From Okapia johnstoni (Eukaryota; Chordata; Mammalia; Artiodactyla; Giraffidae), in NCBI GenBank assembly GCA_024291935.2, contig CM044313.1, forward strand, positions 86,675,001 to 86,739,000: DNA of 64,000 nucleotides. The letters run 5' to 3'. A program made the position numbers and the translations under genes. Numbering within the stretch: position 1 is the stretch's first letter; each line of letters begins with the position of its first letter. Shown here piece after piece: positions 46,934 to 57,349 of the stretch. The notes below the pieces were generated by a model. It was not told the DNA's origin and searched no databases. It was given only the letters and a program-made list of their open reading frames with translations.

Positions 46934-48215
46934 GTTGTTGTACAGTCACTCAGTCATGTCTGACTCTTTGCAACCCCATGGATTGCTGCACACTAGGCTT
47001 CTCTGTCCTTCACTATCTCCTGAAGTTTGCTCGAACTCACAGCCATTGAGTCGGTGATGCCATCCAACCATCTCATCTTCTGTAGTCTCCTTCTCCTCCT
47101 GCACTCAATGTTTCCCAGCATTAGGATCTTTTCCAGTGAGTTGGCTCTTCACATCAAGTGGCCAAATATTGGAGCTTCAGCTTCAGCATAAGTCCTTCTA
47201 ATGAATGTTCAGGGTTGATTTTCTTTAGGATTGACTGGTTTGATCTTGCTGTCCAAGGGACTCTGAAGTCTTCTCCAGCACCAAAGTTCAAAGCTACAAT
47301 TCTTTGGTGCTCAGCCTTCTTTATGGTCCAACTCTCATATCTGTACATGACTACTTGAAAAACCATAGGCAGACTAGACCTTTGTTGGAAAAGTGATGTC
47401 TCTACTTTTAATACACTGTCTGTGTGTGTCATAGTGTTTCTTCCAAGGAGCAAGCATCTTTTAATTTCATGGCTATAGTCACCAACTGCAGTGATTTGAA
47501 GCCCAAGAAAATAAAATCTGTCACTATTTCCACTTTTTCCCCATCTATTTGCCTTGTAGTTATGGGACTAGATGCCATGATCTTCGTCTTTTTAATGTTG
47601 AGTTTTAAGCTATCTTTTTCACTCTCTTCTTTCACCTTCATCAAGAAGCTCTTCAGTTCCTCTTCACTTTCTGCCATAAGGGTAGTGTCATCTGCATTTC
47701 TGAGGTTGATATTTCTTCCAGCAATAGTGACTCCATCTTGTGCTTCATCCAGTCTGACATTTCATATAATGTACTCTGCACGGAGAAGGCAATGGCACCC
47801 CACTCCAGTACTCTTGCCTGGAAAATCCCATGGATGGAGGAGCCTGGTCGGCTACAGCCCATGGGGTCGCTAAGAGTCGGACACGACTGAGCGACTTCAC
47901 TTTCACTTTTCCCTTTCATGCACTGGAGAAGGAAATGGAAACCCACTCCAGTATTCTTGCCTGGAGAATCCCAGGGACGGCGGAGCCTGGTGGGCTGCCG
48001 TCTATGGGGTCGCACAGAGTCAGACACGACTGAAGCGACTTAGCAGTAGCAGCAGCAGCATAGAAGTTAAATAAGCAGGGTGACAGTATACAGCCTTGAC
48101 ATACTGCTTTGTCAATTTTGAACTAGTCCATTGTTCCATGTCTGGAACCAACTGTTGCTTCCTGATCTGCATATGGATTTCTCAGGGGGCAATTAAGGTT
48201 GTCTGGTATAGTTGA
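46934..48215 (-). mobile_element. BovB LINE interrupted by a Bov-A2
   Basis: About 1 kb of BovB after removing the 280-base SINE. It covers the 3' end and much of RT. It resumes after the SINE at 'agaagttaaataagcaggg' and fades near 48215. The catalytic tetrad reads N-A-D-D (complement of 47697-47708), so the tyrosine is lost. Several small deletions; older than the 54.5 and 62.5 kb copies. Confidence 0.93.
47779..48061 (+). mobile_element. Bov-A2 SINE, canonical two-monomer
   Basis: Both monomers complete, joined by 'cttcactttcacttttccc'. The first starts 'cggagaaggcaatggcacc' and the second ends in an AGC repeat. Many CpGs survive ('gtcggacacgactgagcgac'), indicating a recent insertion into the BovB above. 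Confidence 0.96.
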
Positions 48216-48804
48216 TCCTAGTCATATTTTCTTGGATCCCTGATATACAATGTATTTGTGGAGAAATTGACCTTTGACCTCATTAAGGACTGGTTGGACA
48301 CCCTTCTTTAAAGCACCTGTCAGCACAGTACTCAGTGTATATGTATAAGACTACACCATTGGTGCAAAGTAAACAATTATAATGACAAGATTCTCAACCC
48401 AAATGACATGTAGAAAAAATGCTTCTGATCTTGCAAAATTGTGTTCATTTTGGCTAAAATCTCATTTGCAGTTATAAAACAAAAATGAAATCATACCCAG
48501 TTTGGAGTTTTAAGATTACATCATAAAAAGTTATTGGATGTTTTCAGTAAGGAAAAACAATGGTCTAAGTATTTTGGGTGAATTGTACTTTGCTAACTAA
48601 TTCCTTCCATAAGTTCTACATTGCTTAATTATGAAACTGATTCATATACCACATTGGAAGGTGTGTTATTTATAACTTTTGATTTGATGCTAACTCTATA
48701 TTTGCTATATCCCTGCTTCTCCCTTTCCCAGTGGAAATCTGCCTGCCATTCTTTTGAGCTACAGAGTAGGGAACAAATCATATTTACTTAAGTGCTAACT
48801 GTAA
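48216..48804. other. Single-copy DNA
   Basis: Nothing recognised. Confidence 0.4.
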
Positions 48805-48940
48805 TAGTTAAGAGCTTAGATTCTTAAGCCAGAAACACCAGCTTTATCTCTTGCCTCCAGTGTGGTCTCAGGAAACTTATTTTATCTTCCTAAATTTAAA
48901 TTTCTTCAGGTGAAAATGTGGACAATTGAATCATTAAAAT
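48805..48940 (+). mobile_element. MIR SINE fragment
   Basis: MIR order: 'agagcttagattcttaagcc', 'ctcttgcctccagtgtggtc', 'atttcttcaggtgaaaatg'. Confidence 0.6.
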
Positions 48941-48978
48941 TATTGTAAGAGGGATCATGGTAATACATACATTAAAGT

Positions 48979-49675
48979 GATCTCTGGTGGCCTTGTCTTG
49001 CAGTGGCTCGGAGCAGGACTTGGGTTCCCCTCCAGAGATTGAGGTCAGGTCACAGCAGTGAAAGCACCGAATCCTAGTCACTGGACCCCAGGAGGGTCTT
49101 GGTCTTTCAGCTTTGCAGAAAAGAATTCCCACAAAGATGGAAATCAGTGAAAAAAATAAAGAATTTATTACAAGGAGAAAAGTAGAGTACATGTGGATAG
49201 ACATATGGGTGGGCAGACACACAGGTGGGCTCAGAGAGAGAGTTGCCGAGTCATTCCCTTGTGGTGGCCTGAATTACTTTTATGGGGCATTTCTTCCACA
49301 TTTTCTTGACCAATAATTCTGACTTGCTTGGTTCAGAGTCCATATTTGGTATATCTCAGGATCCTCCCACATGTGTGTACATATCACCTAGTCAAGATGG
49401 ATTCTACCAAAAAGGTCTATGAGTAGTGTCATCAATTGACATCACTCCGCTTTTGAACCCCAAGGAGCCTTTCTGCACATGTGTAGTCAGGACAATCTTC
49501 TGACTCTGAGAATGAGAAATATGTGGCCTCTTATCTTCTATCGGGCAGGCCCAGGCTCCTCTCTCGATTGTCCTGCTAGTCTTATTGGTGTATTGGTCCA
49601 CCGGGGACAGATCTCTCATTGCTTTACCCTGGGTCGCCATCCACCTCCCGCCTCAAAAGTGCTTGTATAGTAGCC
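48979..49675 (-). mobile_element. Ruminant ERV LTR, probably solo
   Basis: Read on the minus strand it has LTR order. A U3-like part starts at the right edge. A TATA-like 'ccccataaaagtaa' follows (complement near 49280), then a C/T-rich R-like part. The poly(A) signal is in 'gtaataaattctttatt' (complement near 49165), and the U5-like end carries 'gggaattcttttctgcaaag'. GC content exceeds its surroundings. No gag, pol or env adjoins it. Exact ends and duplication are not settled. Confidence 0.7.
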
Positions 49676-50440
49676 ATTTAATAAATATTAATTTGGCTAA
49701 CTATTCTTATTATATTCACAAAATACTCAAACTGTCCGTTTCTAATACTGTTTTTAGAGAATTTTACCCTTGTATTTGGAAAAATGTAGTTATAATATTC
49801 TGTACATGTTTCAGGACTTTTCCTGTCTAAACTTTTAAAATAAGGCAGAAAATGAAATACAATTGTACCTCCAAATAATTGACTGAAAAGATGCTTTTGC
49901 CCTGTGCTAGGGCTTTACTTGATTAGGCAACATATTTTTTCCTAAAAAAATCTTCACTGACTTTTAAAAATACCATATCATCAATCATGAAAGCAGAGAG
50001 TAGGAGTAACAATAAGAACATATTGAAGAACATTGAAGAAATGTTGTTTAAAATTATGTAAGCAATCACACTTTGAAAATGCACAGAGCACTAAAAAAAA
50101 CAACTCCCAATTATCAGAGGATGAAAAATAGGTTTGAAAATGTATGAAAAATACATTGGTCTTAGAAAAACCCTTGTCCAGTTTTCATCATTAATAAAAA
50201 TGGGGCCAAGTTGTCATAATGATTTTTAATGCTGTTTTTAAATAAAACAGTTTATGCTATAAAATGTGATCTTTCTCTTGGAAGGAAGATTTTAAATTAA
50301 GAAAAGATTGGTTCAATGTAACCAGGGATTATTACAGCAAGAAGGAATCTAACAGACATTTTGTTTAATTGATTGATTTTTTTTTATAGGTAAAGATACC
50401 AAGACCCTGAAAAACTTGTTTAAACTGATCCTAGAAAACT

Positions 50441-50472
50441 AAGGGTATGAATCAGCTTTGATTCATACCCTT
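50441..50472. repeat. Perfect 14-bp hairpin with 4-base loop
   Basis: aagggtatgaatca, loop gctt, tgattcataccctt. All 14 pairs match. No T-run or gene end beside it suggests a transcription role. Confidence 0.97.
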
Positions 50473-51240
50473 TACATGTAAAATATGGCATATTAGTAAG
50501 CATGAATAGCCAGACATGAATGATGACTGCCATTTATTTCACTACTGTAGTTGGGCCTGGCTTTCTCTATAAACCCTACCGAAAGAGTAGGATAAAATTA
50601 ATCAACTCTGCATATAGAGAAGGAAAAATAGCTTTATGCCAATTGTCTTTGCTGTCTGCAAGAATGAAAGTGGGGTTAACTATTTCTAAAATTTTACGTG
50701 GCAGAATTACATTACAATCTAGTTTAGTAAAGAGAACAAGAGATGGGACTAAAAAGACTGGAGATAGGGGCTCTGTATTCATTTATCGCTTTGGAATTTC
50801 TTCATTTTGAAAATGATTGATGGAGATAAGAAGACTTCTAAGGGCTTTTTCAGTTCTGAAGTCAATTAAATTTGTGAAAACAGTTATATTTATATTTAAC
50901 ATTCTATTATTTCTCTAACAAGCTTCCATCTTGTGGGGAAATATAAAACAGAACAATGGAAATAAAATACTTGGAAAGTACCCAAAGACCTGGGTACTAT
51001 GCTCTTATACATGGTCCTTTTGAAGGCCTTTCCTGAGATGTGGATCCCTCTGTGTTGATGTCCACTCGAGTATTAGAGCAATAGCTTGTGTTGAATTGAT
51101 ATTCTCCATATTGCCTAAGTTTCCCACATTGATATCAGACTTTCTTTACATTAAAAAATATGAGTTTGAATTTTATTATTGTCACAAATATTCAGAAATG
51201 TATTAATTTATCATGTTTACAGCTCCAAACTTTCTGTGTT

Positions 51241-51295
51241 TTTTCAAGCACATTCACAACTATTGTATTTTTCAAGCACACTCACAACTATTGTA
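51241..51295 (+). repeat. 28-base tandem duplication
   Basis: Two adjacent copies starting 'ttttcaagcaca', period 28, differing at one base (t/c). Confidence 0.93.
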
Positions 51296-51317
51296 TTGTA
51301 TTTGTATTTATATACAA

Positions 51318-51382
51318 CTTATTGTATGCAATAAGCTATACACAGCTTATTGTATAAGCTATGTATGTAGAAATACATAGCT
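51318..51382. repeat. Three consecutive small hairpins
   Basis: cttattg/caataag (51318-51335), agcttat/ataagct (51344-51360) and agctatgtat/atacatagct (51357-51382). All stems are perfect. The last two overlap by four bases, so they cannot form together. Confidence 0.9.
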
Positions 51383-51505
51383 TTCTAAAGAAATTATCTT
51401 GTTTTTTGTTCAGATAAACAGTGTAATCTACTCATTTGATTTAACTTATATGTATGTTTCTGTAGTTATAAAATTATTTAACACTATTTATGTATTTTTA
51501 TATGT

Positions 51506-51874
51506 GGACTTCCCTGGTAGCTCAGCTGTTAAAGAATCTGCCTGCAATGCAGCAGACCCTGGTTTGATTCCTGGGTCAGGAAGATCCCCTGGAGATAGGA
51601 TAGGCTACCCACTCCAGTATCCTTGGGCTTCCTTGGTGGCTCAGATGGTAAAAAATCTGCCTGAAATGTGGGAGACCTAGGTTCAATCTCTGGGTTGGGA
51701 AGATCCCCTGGAGGAGTGCATGGCAACCCACTCCAGTATTCTTGCCTGGAGAATCCCCATGAACAGAGGAGCCTGGCGAGCTCACCATGGACAGAGAAGC
51801 AGAGCGGGGCAGGCTACAGTCCATGGGGTCCCAAAGAGTTGGACACAACTAAGTGACTAAGCACAACACAGCAC
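51506..51874 (+). mobile_element. Bov-tA2 dimeric SINE
   Basis: Two tRNA-derived heads. The first unit (51506-51625) stops at 'cactccagtatccttg' and runs directly into a second complete Bov-tA ('ggcttccttggtggctcag'). The second has an extra segment 'accatggacagagaagcaga' relative to other copies here. A (TA)n follows at 51884-51904. Confidence 0.92.
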
Positions 51875-51904
51875 ATGTGTGTATATATATATATATATAT
51901 ATAC

Positions 51905-53802
51905 ATTTTTAAAAATTATTATTATTATTTTTATTTTTTTCTGTATTGTAGCAAAGATTGCTTGAAATAGAACACTTTGCTAATACAACAGCTCAATCTT
52001 TGGGAAAAAGAAAGTATGTCAGTTTCCCAGTTTCAAAGATAACAATTGGATTCATTTAAACAATATGTAATTCTAATACCAAGTGAATTCCTAAAAACAC
52101 ACTCAATGTATAAATGACTAGATTTAAAAAAAGAAGTATAGGTCAATTATTTCTTCTAGACTTAAATATTGATATCTTTCAATAATTCTATTCTTGGATA
52201 TCATCATGTCATTGGTTTATGTCAAAAAATAATCTCTCAGACATTTCAGATGTTAGATCCCTCATTTAAACCTAGAAGAATTTATTACCCTTAACTATGT
52301 TTTATTTATAGCGCTATCAGAGTAGTAAAACAATAAATGTGTAAGATAAGTTCTCGCAAATTGCAAAGGAGCAACACCCTCTGTTTCAATGTAATGTCTT
52401 GAGGAAGCATAACAGTACAAGTATTTGATAGTCAACTAAACATTTTGCTTTCACAATCTATTTACATGAAAATTATTTATAGGTAAATTGCTTCATCTCT
52501 TTGTGATTTCCTACTGGACTTAGAGATTTCTTTATGATGTTTTGGAGAAGGAAATTAAACTATACGCTAAATAAATTAATCCTACTGTAAAGTAACATTT
52601 TGTAATAAAGAACTACATACTATTTTTCTTTAGCAATGAACCTTTATTAGTAATGGTATCTTGCCCTAGTCTATGGGAAAATGGGTAGTAGCTGTGCTGG
52701 ATAAAACTCACATATTATTAGCATGTAAGATCTCTTTGCCAATGATATCACTGGTTATGTAAAATATATACTCTTGGTGTCCTTTTTATAAATCTGTCAT
52801 ATTTTGTTTTACTTTTAATTGTATTCTTGTAGATGAAAACAACCACAATGTTATTGGCCCTATTTATGCAAGTATAGACAAAAATCACGTGATTCAAGTT
52901 ACTTGAAGATTGTATGATTTTTCTCCTTTCTTTATAAGACTCAAATTTTTAAGAGTTTGCATAATATATCAATGTTAATTTGTCAATATCAGACCTAGTT
53001 AAATTTACGTCTAAACACAACCCTTCAATTCCTATGTGAAATTGATCCATTTATAAAACCAAGCTACGTAGCACAATACTTCAGCGCCCTCTTTCGGTTG
53101 GCCCAGATTGCAATATGAAAATTACAAGGAAATGCTCTAAAATGCTTTCATTTCTACTGTCATTTTATAATATTTGAAACAGTGCTTATTTCATTGTTCC
53201 TGCGTAAAATTAAACATCTAAATTACTTTTATAATAAAAATAATCAGATCTACTTCTGGACTGTTTTTACATACATGAATGCTAACTTACTGAACACTTC
53301 ATTTTAAAGTTAAAGATAAATTTTGACACAATTTTATGACGTATCATTTAAAAAATAGTATTTACTTAATTTTTGAGGTTTTAAAGTATGATTTCTCCAA
53401 CTAAAACATGAGCGTATATATCACTTATACGTGTTTCCTAACCTCTATCAATACTTGTATCTCCAAATCTATATTCTCATCTGTAGTAGCGATTTCCTAC
53501 CCTCATTTTTCCAGTCTTCATATTTGTGGCTTTCTTACATAACCTATACTTAATCCTAGTTCCAGCTTGCATGATTACACCAAATTGAGTATATCCCTCT
53601 AAATATTTCCTTAAAATTTCTGGGAGTGTTTCCAAGTTCTGAGTTTCACATATTAGTAAGTGCTTAGGATCCCTCTTCAAGTTTCTCAGCTGACCAATGC
53701 TCAGTCCCAATAGGCCTCTGCTGTTTTCTCTCAGCCCTACTAATTCTAGGATTGATATTATTATTTATTACTGTCAATAATGATAATGTAACACCCTTTA
53801 GG
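51905..53802. other. AT-rich DNA, no gene recognised
   Basis: Nearly 1.9 kb without a recognisable transposon. A CpG-bearing motif 'cagcgccctctttcggttgg' near 53082 stands out. A 77-codon minus frame at 53477-53710 has no known domain. Confidence 0.4.
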
Positions 53803-53810
53803 GAAAGATA

Positions 53811-54028
53811 GGCTTCCCAAATGGCTCAGCAGTAAAGAATCCACCTTCAATGCAGGAGCCATGCGTTTGATCACTGTGTTGGGAAGATTCCCTGGAGGAG
53901 GGCACGGCAACCCACTCCAGTATTCTTGCCTGTAGAATTCCATGGACAGAGGAGCCTGGCAGGCTACAGTCCATAGAGTCGCAAGGAGTCGGTCATGACT
54001 GAAGTGACTGAGCACACACACACTCAGT
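53811..54028 (+). mobile_element. Bov-tA SINE with 8-bp duplication
   Basis: Complete copy from 'ggcttcccaaatggctcag' to the CA tail. gaaagata at 53803-53810 and 54029-54036. Confidence 0.92.
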
Positions 54029-54108
54029 GAAAGATAAAAGAACAAAGATTATGTTAAGGAACAGAAGACATCAGTGAAGAAAAATTACAATGAAGTACTT
54101 CACTGTAT

Positions 54109-54317
54109 TTGTTGTTTAGTCATTAATTTGTATTAGACTCTTTAACGGTAACATGGACTATAGCCCGCCAGGCTCCTCTTTCCATGAGATACTCCAGGCA
54201 AGAATAATGGAGTGGTTGACATTTCCTTCTCCAGGAGATCTACCCAACTCAGGGACTGAACTCACAGCTCCTGCATTGCAGGTAGATTCTTTACTGCTGA
54301 GCCACCTCGGAAGTCCT
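54109..54317 (-). mobile_element. Bov-tA SINE
   Basis: Minus-strand copy about 80 bases after an oppositely oriented one. The body shows 'tagcccgccaggctcctct' and the head complement 'gagccacctcggaagtcc'. Confidence 0.9.
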
Positions 54318-54489
54318 GCAGTTCTTCACTGCTGAATGCAAATAGTCCATGCAATTTCCCAGAACTTGACTCTAAGATATCTTCCTTTGCTCTTAGCCTG
54401 CCGACTAACCAACAGGTATTACCTTGGCAATACTTGTCATTTGTGAGCCCCAAATCCTCAATTCTTCTCAAACTATAGTTTGCTGAGAA

Positions 54490-55935
54490 GTTCAGTTCAG
54501 TTGCTCAGTCTTGTCAGACTCTTTCCAACCCCAAGGACTGCAGCACGCCAGGCCTCCCTGTGCATCATCAACTCCCAGAATTTCCTCAAACTCCTGTCCA
54601 TTTAGTCGGTGGTGCCATCCAACCGTCTCATCCTCTGTCGTCCCCTTCTCCTCCTACCTTCAATCTTTCCAGCATAATGGTCTTTTCAAATGAGTCAGTT
54701 CTTTGCATCAGGTGCCCAAAGTATTGGAGTTTCAGCTTCAACTTCAGTCCTTCCAATGAACACTCAGGACTGATTTCCTTTAGGATGGACTGGTTGGATC
54801 TCCTTACAGTTCAAGGGACTCTTAAGAGTCTTCTCCAACAACACAGTTCAAAAGCATCAATTCTCTGGTGCTCAGCTTTCATTATAATCCAACTGTCACA
54901 TCCATACAAGACTACGGGAAAAACCATAGTTTTGACTAGATGGACCTTTGTTGGCAAAGTAATGTCTCGGATTTTTAATATGCTGTCTAATTTGGTCATA
55001 AATTTTCTCCCAAGGAGTAGGAATCTTTTAAATTCATGGGTGCAGTCACCAACTGCAGTGATTTTGGAGCCCCCCAAAATAAAGTCTGACACTGTTTCTC
55101 CATCTATTTGCCATGAAGTGATCAGACCAAATGCCATGATCTTAGTTTTCTGAATGTTGAGTTTTAAGCCAAATTTTTCACTCTCCTCTTTCATTTTCAT
55201 AAAGAGGCTCTTTAGTTCTTCTTTGCTTTCTGCCATAAGGGTGGTGTCATCTGCAAATCTGAGGTTATTGATATTTCTCCCAGCAATCTTGATTCCAGCT
55301 TGTGCTTCCTCCAGCCCGGTGTTTCTCATGATGTACTCTGCATATAAGTTAAATAAGCAGGGTGACAATACACAGCCTTGACATACTCCTTTTCCTATTT
55401 GGAACCAGTCCATTGTTCCATGTCCAGTTCTAACTATTGCTTCCTGACCTGAATACAGATTTCTTAAGAGGCAGGTGAGGTGGTCTGTATTTCCATCTCT
55501 TTCAGAATTTTTCAGAGTTTGTGGTGATCCACACAGTTAATAAAACAGAAGTAGATATTTTTCTGGAACTCTTGCTTTTTCAATGATCCAACGGATGTTG
55601 GCAATTTGATTTCTGGTTCCTCTGCCTTTTCTAAAACCAGCTTTAACGTCTGCAAGTTCATGATTCATGTATTGTTGAAGCCTGGCTTGGAGAATTTTGA
55701 GCATTACTTTACTAGCGTGTGAGATGAGTGCAATTGTGTGTTAGTTTGAGCATTCTTTGGCATTGCCTTTCTTTGGGATTGGAATGAAAACTGACCTTTT
55801 CCAGTCCTGTGGCCACTGCTGAGTTTTCCAAATTTGCTGGCATATTGAGTGCAGCACTTTCACAACATCATCTTCTAAGATTTGAAATAGCTCAACTGGA
55901 ATTCCATGACTTCCACTAGCTTTGTTAGTAGTGAT
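54490..55935 (-). mobile_element. BovB LINE, 1.45 kb
   Basis: Antisense 3' end 'gttcagttcagttgctcag' through most of RT to about 55935, where it meets an oppositely oriented BovB piece. A small internal deletion lies near 55540. See the RT frame entry. Confidence 0.95.
54811..55413 (-). pseudogene. BovB reverse-transcriptase remnant, 200 codons open
   Basis: The longest transposon frame in the window. It starts inside RT with G-V-C-Q-G-C-V-L-S-P at about residues 9-18. The catalytic tetrad is at residues 53-56, where it reads F-A-D-D instead of Y-A-D-D (complement of 55256-55267). The frame ends with C-C-W-R-R-L-L-R-V-P. It lacks the endonuclease and N-terminal RT and has no start of its own, so it is a remnant, not a gene. 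Confidence 0.9.
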
Positions 55936-56120
55936 GCTGGGAATGATGAAGGCAAAGGAGAAGGGAGTGCCAGATGATGAGATTGTTAGATAGTGTCACT
56001 GACTCAATGAACAAGTAAGTGTTTGAGCAAACCCTGGGAGATAGTGGACAGGGAACCCTAGCATGCTGCAGTCCATAGGGTCGCAAAGAATGGGATACAA
56101 CTTAGTGATTGAAAAACAAT
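55936..56120 (+). mobile_element. BovB 3' end, opposite orientation
   Basis: 'ggaatgatgaaggcaaagg', 'agattgttagatagtgtcac', 'catgctgcagtccataggg' then 'gattgaaaaacaatt'. It abuts the minus-strand BovB tail-to-tail at about 55935. Confidence 0.85.
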
Positions 56121-56901
56121 TCAGGGGGAAATTATGTGGCCAAGCATACTAAAGTATTTTCCTACAATGGATAGAACCAAATCCTCAGATTTTTTACCAC
56201 TACCATTGAAAAACTCAAAGTTCACAAATAGCTAAACTTAGATAAGCATTCTTATCTTATAAGATAAATATCATATGGGTTTTAAGTTTATTGGCCAAAT
56301 GAATTCCTTTTCTGGAATGATGGCAGACTCCAAAGTGCACAATGTTTAACCTTTTTGTGTACATACCCTTTACTTGTGTACGCACAGTAGCATTTTGTGA
56401 TAAGTAAATATTTTGTTTTCCATTGAAGGACAAACCTTTCACCTGCACCCCTCTCCTTTATCTACTACAGTCTATTGATTTCAGTTCTGTGTTGTATTAG
56501 TAGAAATGAGTTTCGAGTGCATGGTCAAAACCCATACTTGATATTCCATCAGTGTTCTGGAAAAATCCAAGATAAAGTTTATGAATAGTGGCTAATCAAA
56601 TACCAGTACTGTCTGTTATAGATTTATTGAAATGTTCCAATATCTAAAGATGGTTACAATTAAGGAGAATAATAAACTGTTCAAAACTTGTAAAATATGT
56701 GGAAATTAAATTATAAACTATCTCACTAATACAAAGTGAACTGAATATATTACATTTAGTATTTCATATCTCTGATACTTAATGATGCTATTTAAGCAGC
56801 AGGCATATATTCCTTTGGCAAATATATAGAGAAAAAAATAAAAATAATTTGATCTTATCATATAGCTTACTTAAGCAAGTTTCCTACAGAGAAGGATCCA
56901 C
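56121..56901. other. AT-rich DNA
   Basis: Nothing recognised before the next duplication. Confidence 0.4.
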
Positions 56902-56913
56902 AGCCGGAGGAAT

Positions 56914-57337
56914 CAGTTTAGTTCAGTCACTCAGTTGTGTCCGACTCTTTGCGACCCCATGAACCTCAACACACCAGGCCTCCCTGTCCATAACCAACTC
57001 CCAGAATCTACCCAAACCCATGTTCATCCAATCATCTAATCCTCTGTCGTCCCCTTCTCCTCCTGCTCTCAATCTTTCCCAGCATCAGGGCCTTTTCAAA
57101 TGAGTCAGCTCTTCTCATCAGGTGGCCAAAGTATTGGAGTTTCAGCTTCAACATCAGTCCTTCCAATGAACACTCAGGACTGATCTCCTTTAGGATGGAC
57201 TGGTTGGATCTTCTTGCACTCCAAGGGACTCTCAAGAGTCTTCTCCAACACCACAGTTCAAAAGCATCAATTCTTTGGCTCTCAGCTTTCTTTATAGTCC
57301 AACTCTCACATCCATACATGACTCCTGGAAAAACCAT
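56914..57337 (-). mobile_element. BovB 3' end with target-site duplication
   Basis: 5'-truncated copy, flanked by agccggaggaat (56902-56913) and agccagaggaat (57338-57349), one mismatch. Its C-terminal coding part stays open for 101 codons on the minus strand (57032-57337). About 25 bases are missing near 57020. Confidence 0.94.
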
Positions 57338-57349
57338 AGCCAGAGGAAT

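Larger units (their letters stand above)
49676..51505. other. AT-rich DNA with hairpins
   Basis: No gene recognised; the 96-codon frame at 50520-50810 has no known domain. Contains the perfect hairpin at 50441-50472 and the tandem repeat and hairpin cluster at 51241-51382. Confidence 0.45.

Noticed and set aside
47424..47873. 149-codon plus-strand frame
   Set aside because: Antisense BovB running into the inserted Bov-A2.
50520..50810. 96-codon frame as a small host gene
   Set aside because: No Kozak or splice context, no domain and no compositional shift. It fits chance in AT-rich DNA.
54560..55153. 197-codon plus-strand frame
   Set aside because: Antisense shadow of the BovB RT frame on the opposite strand.
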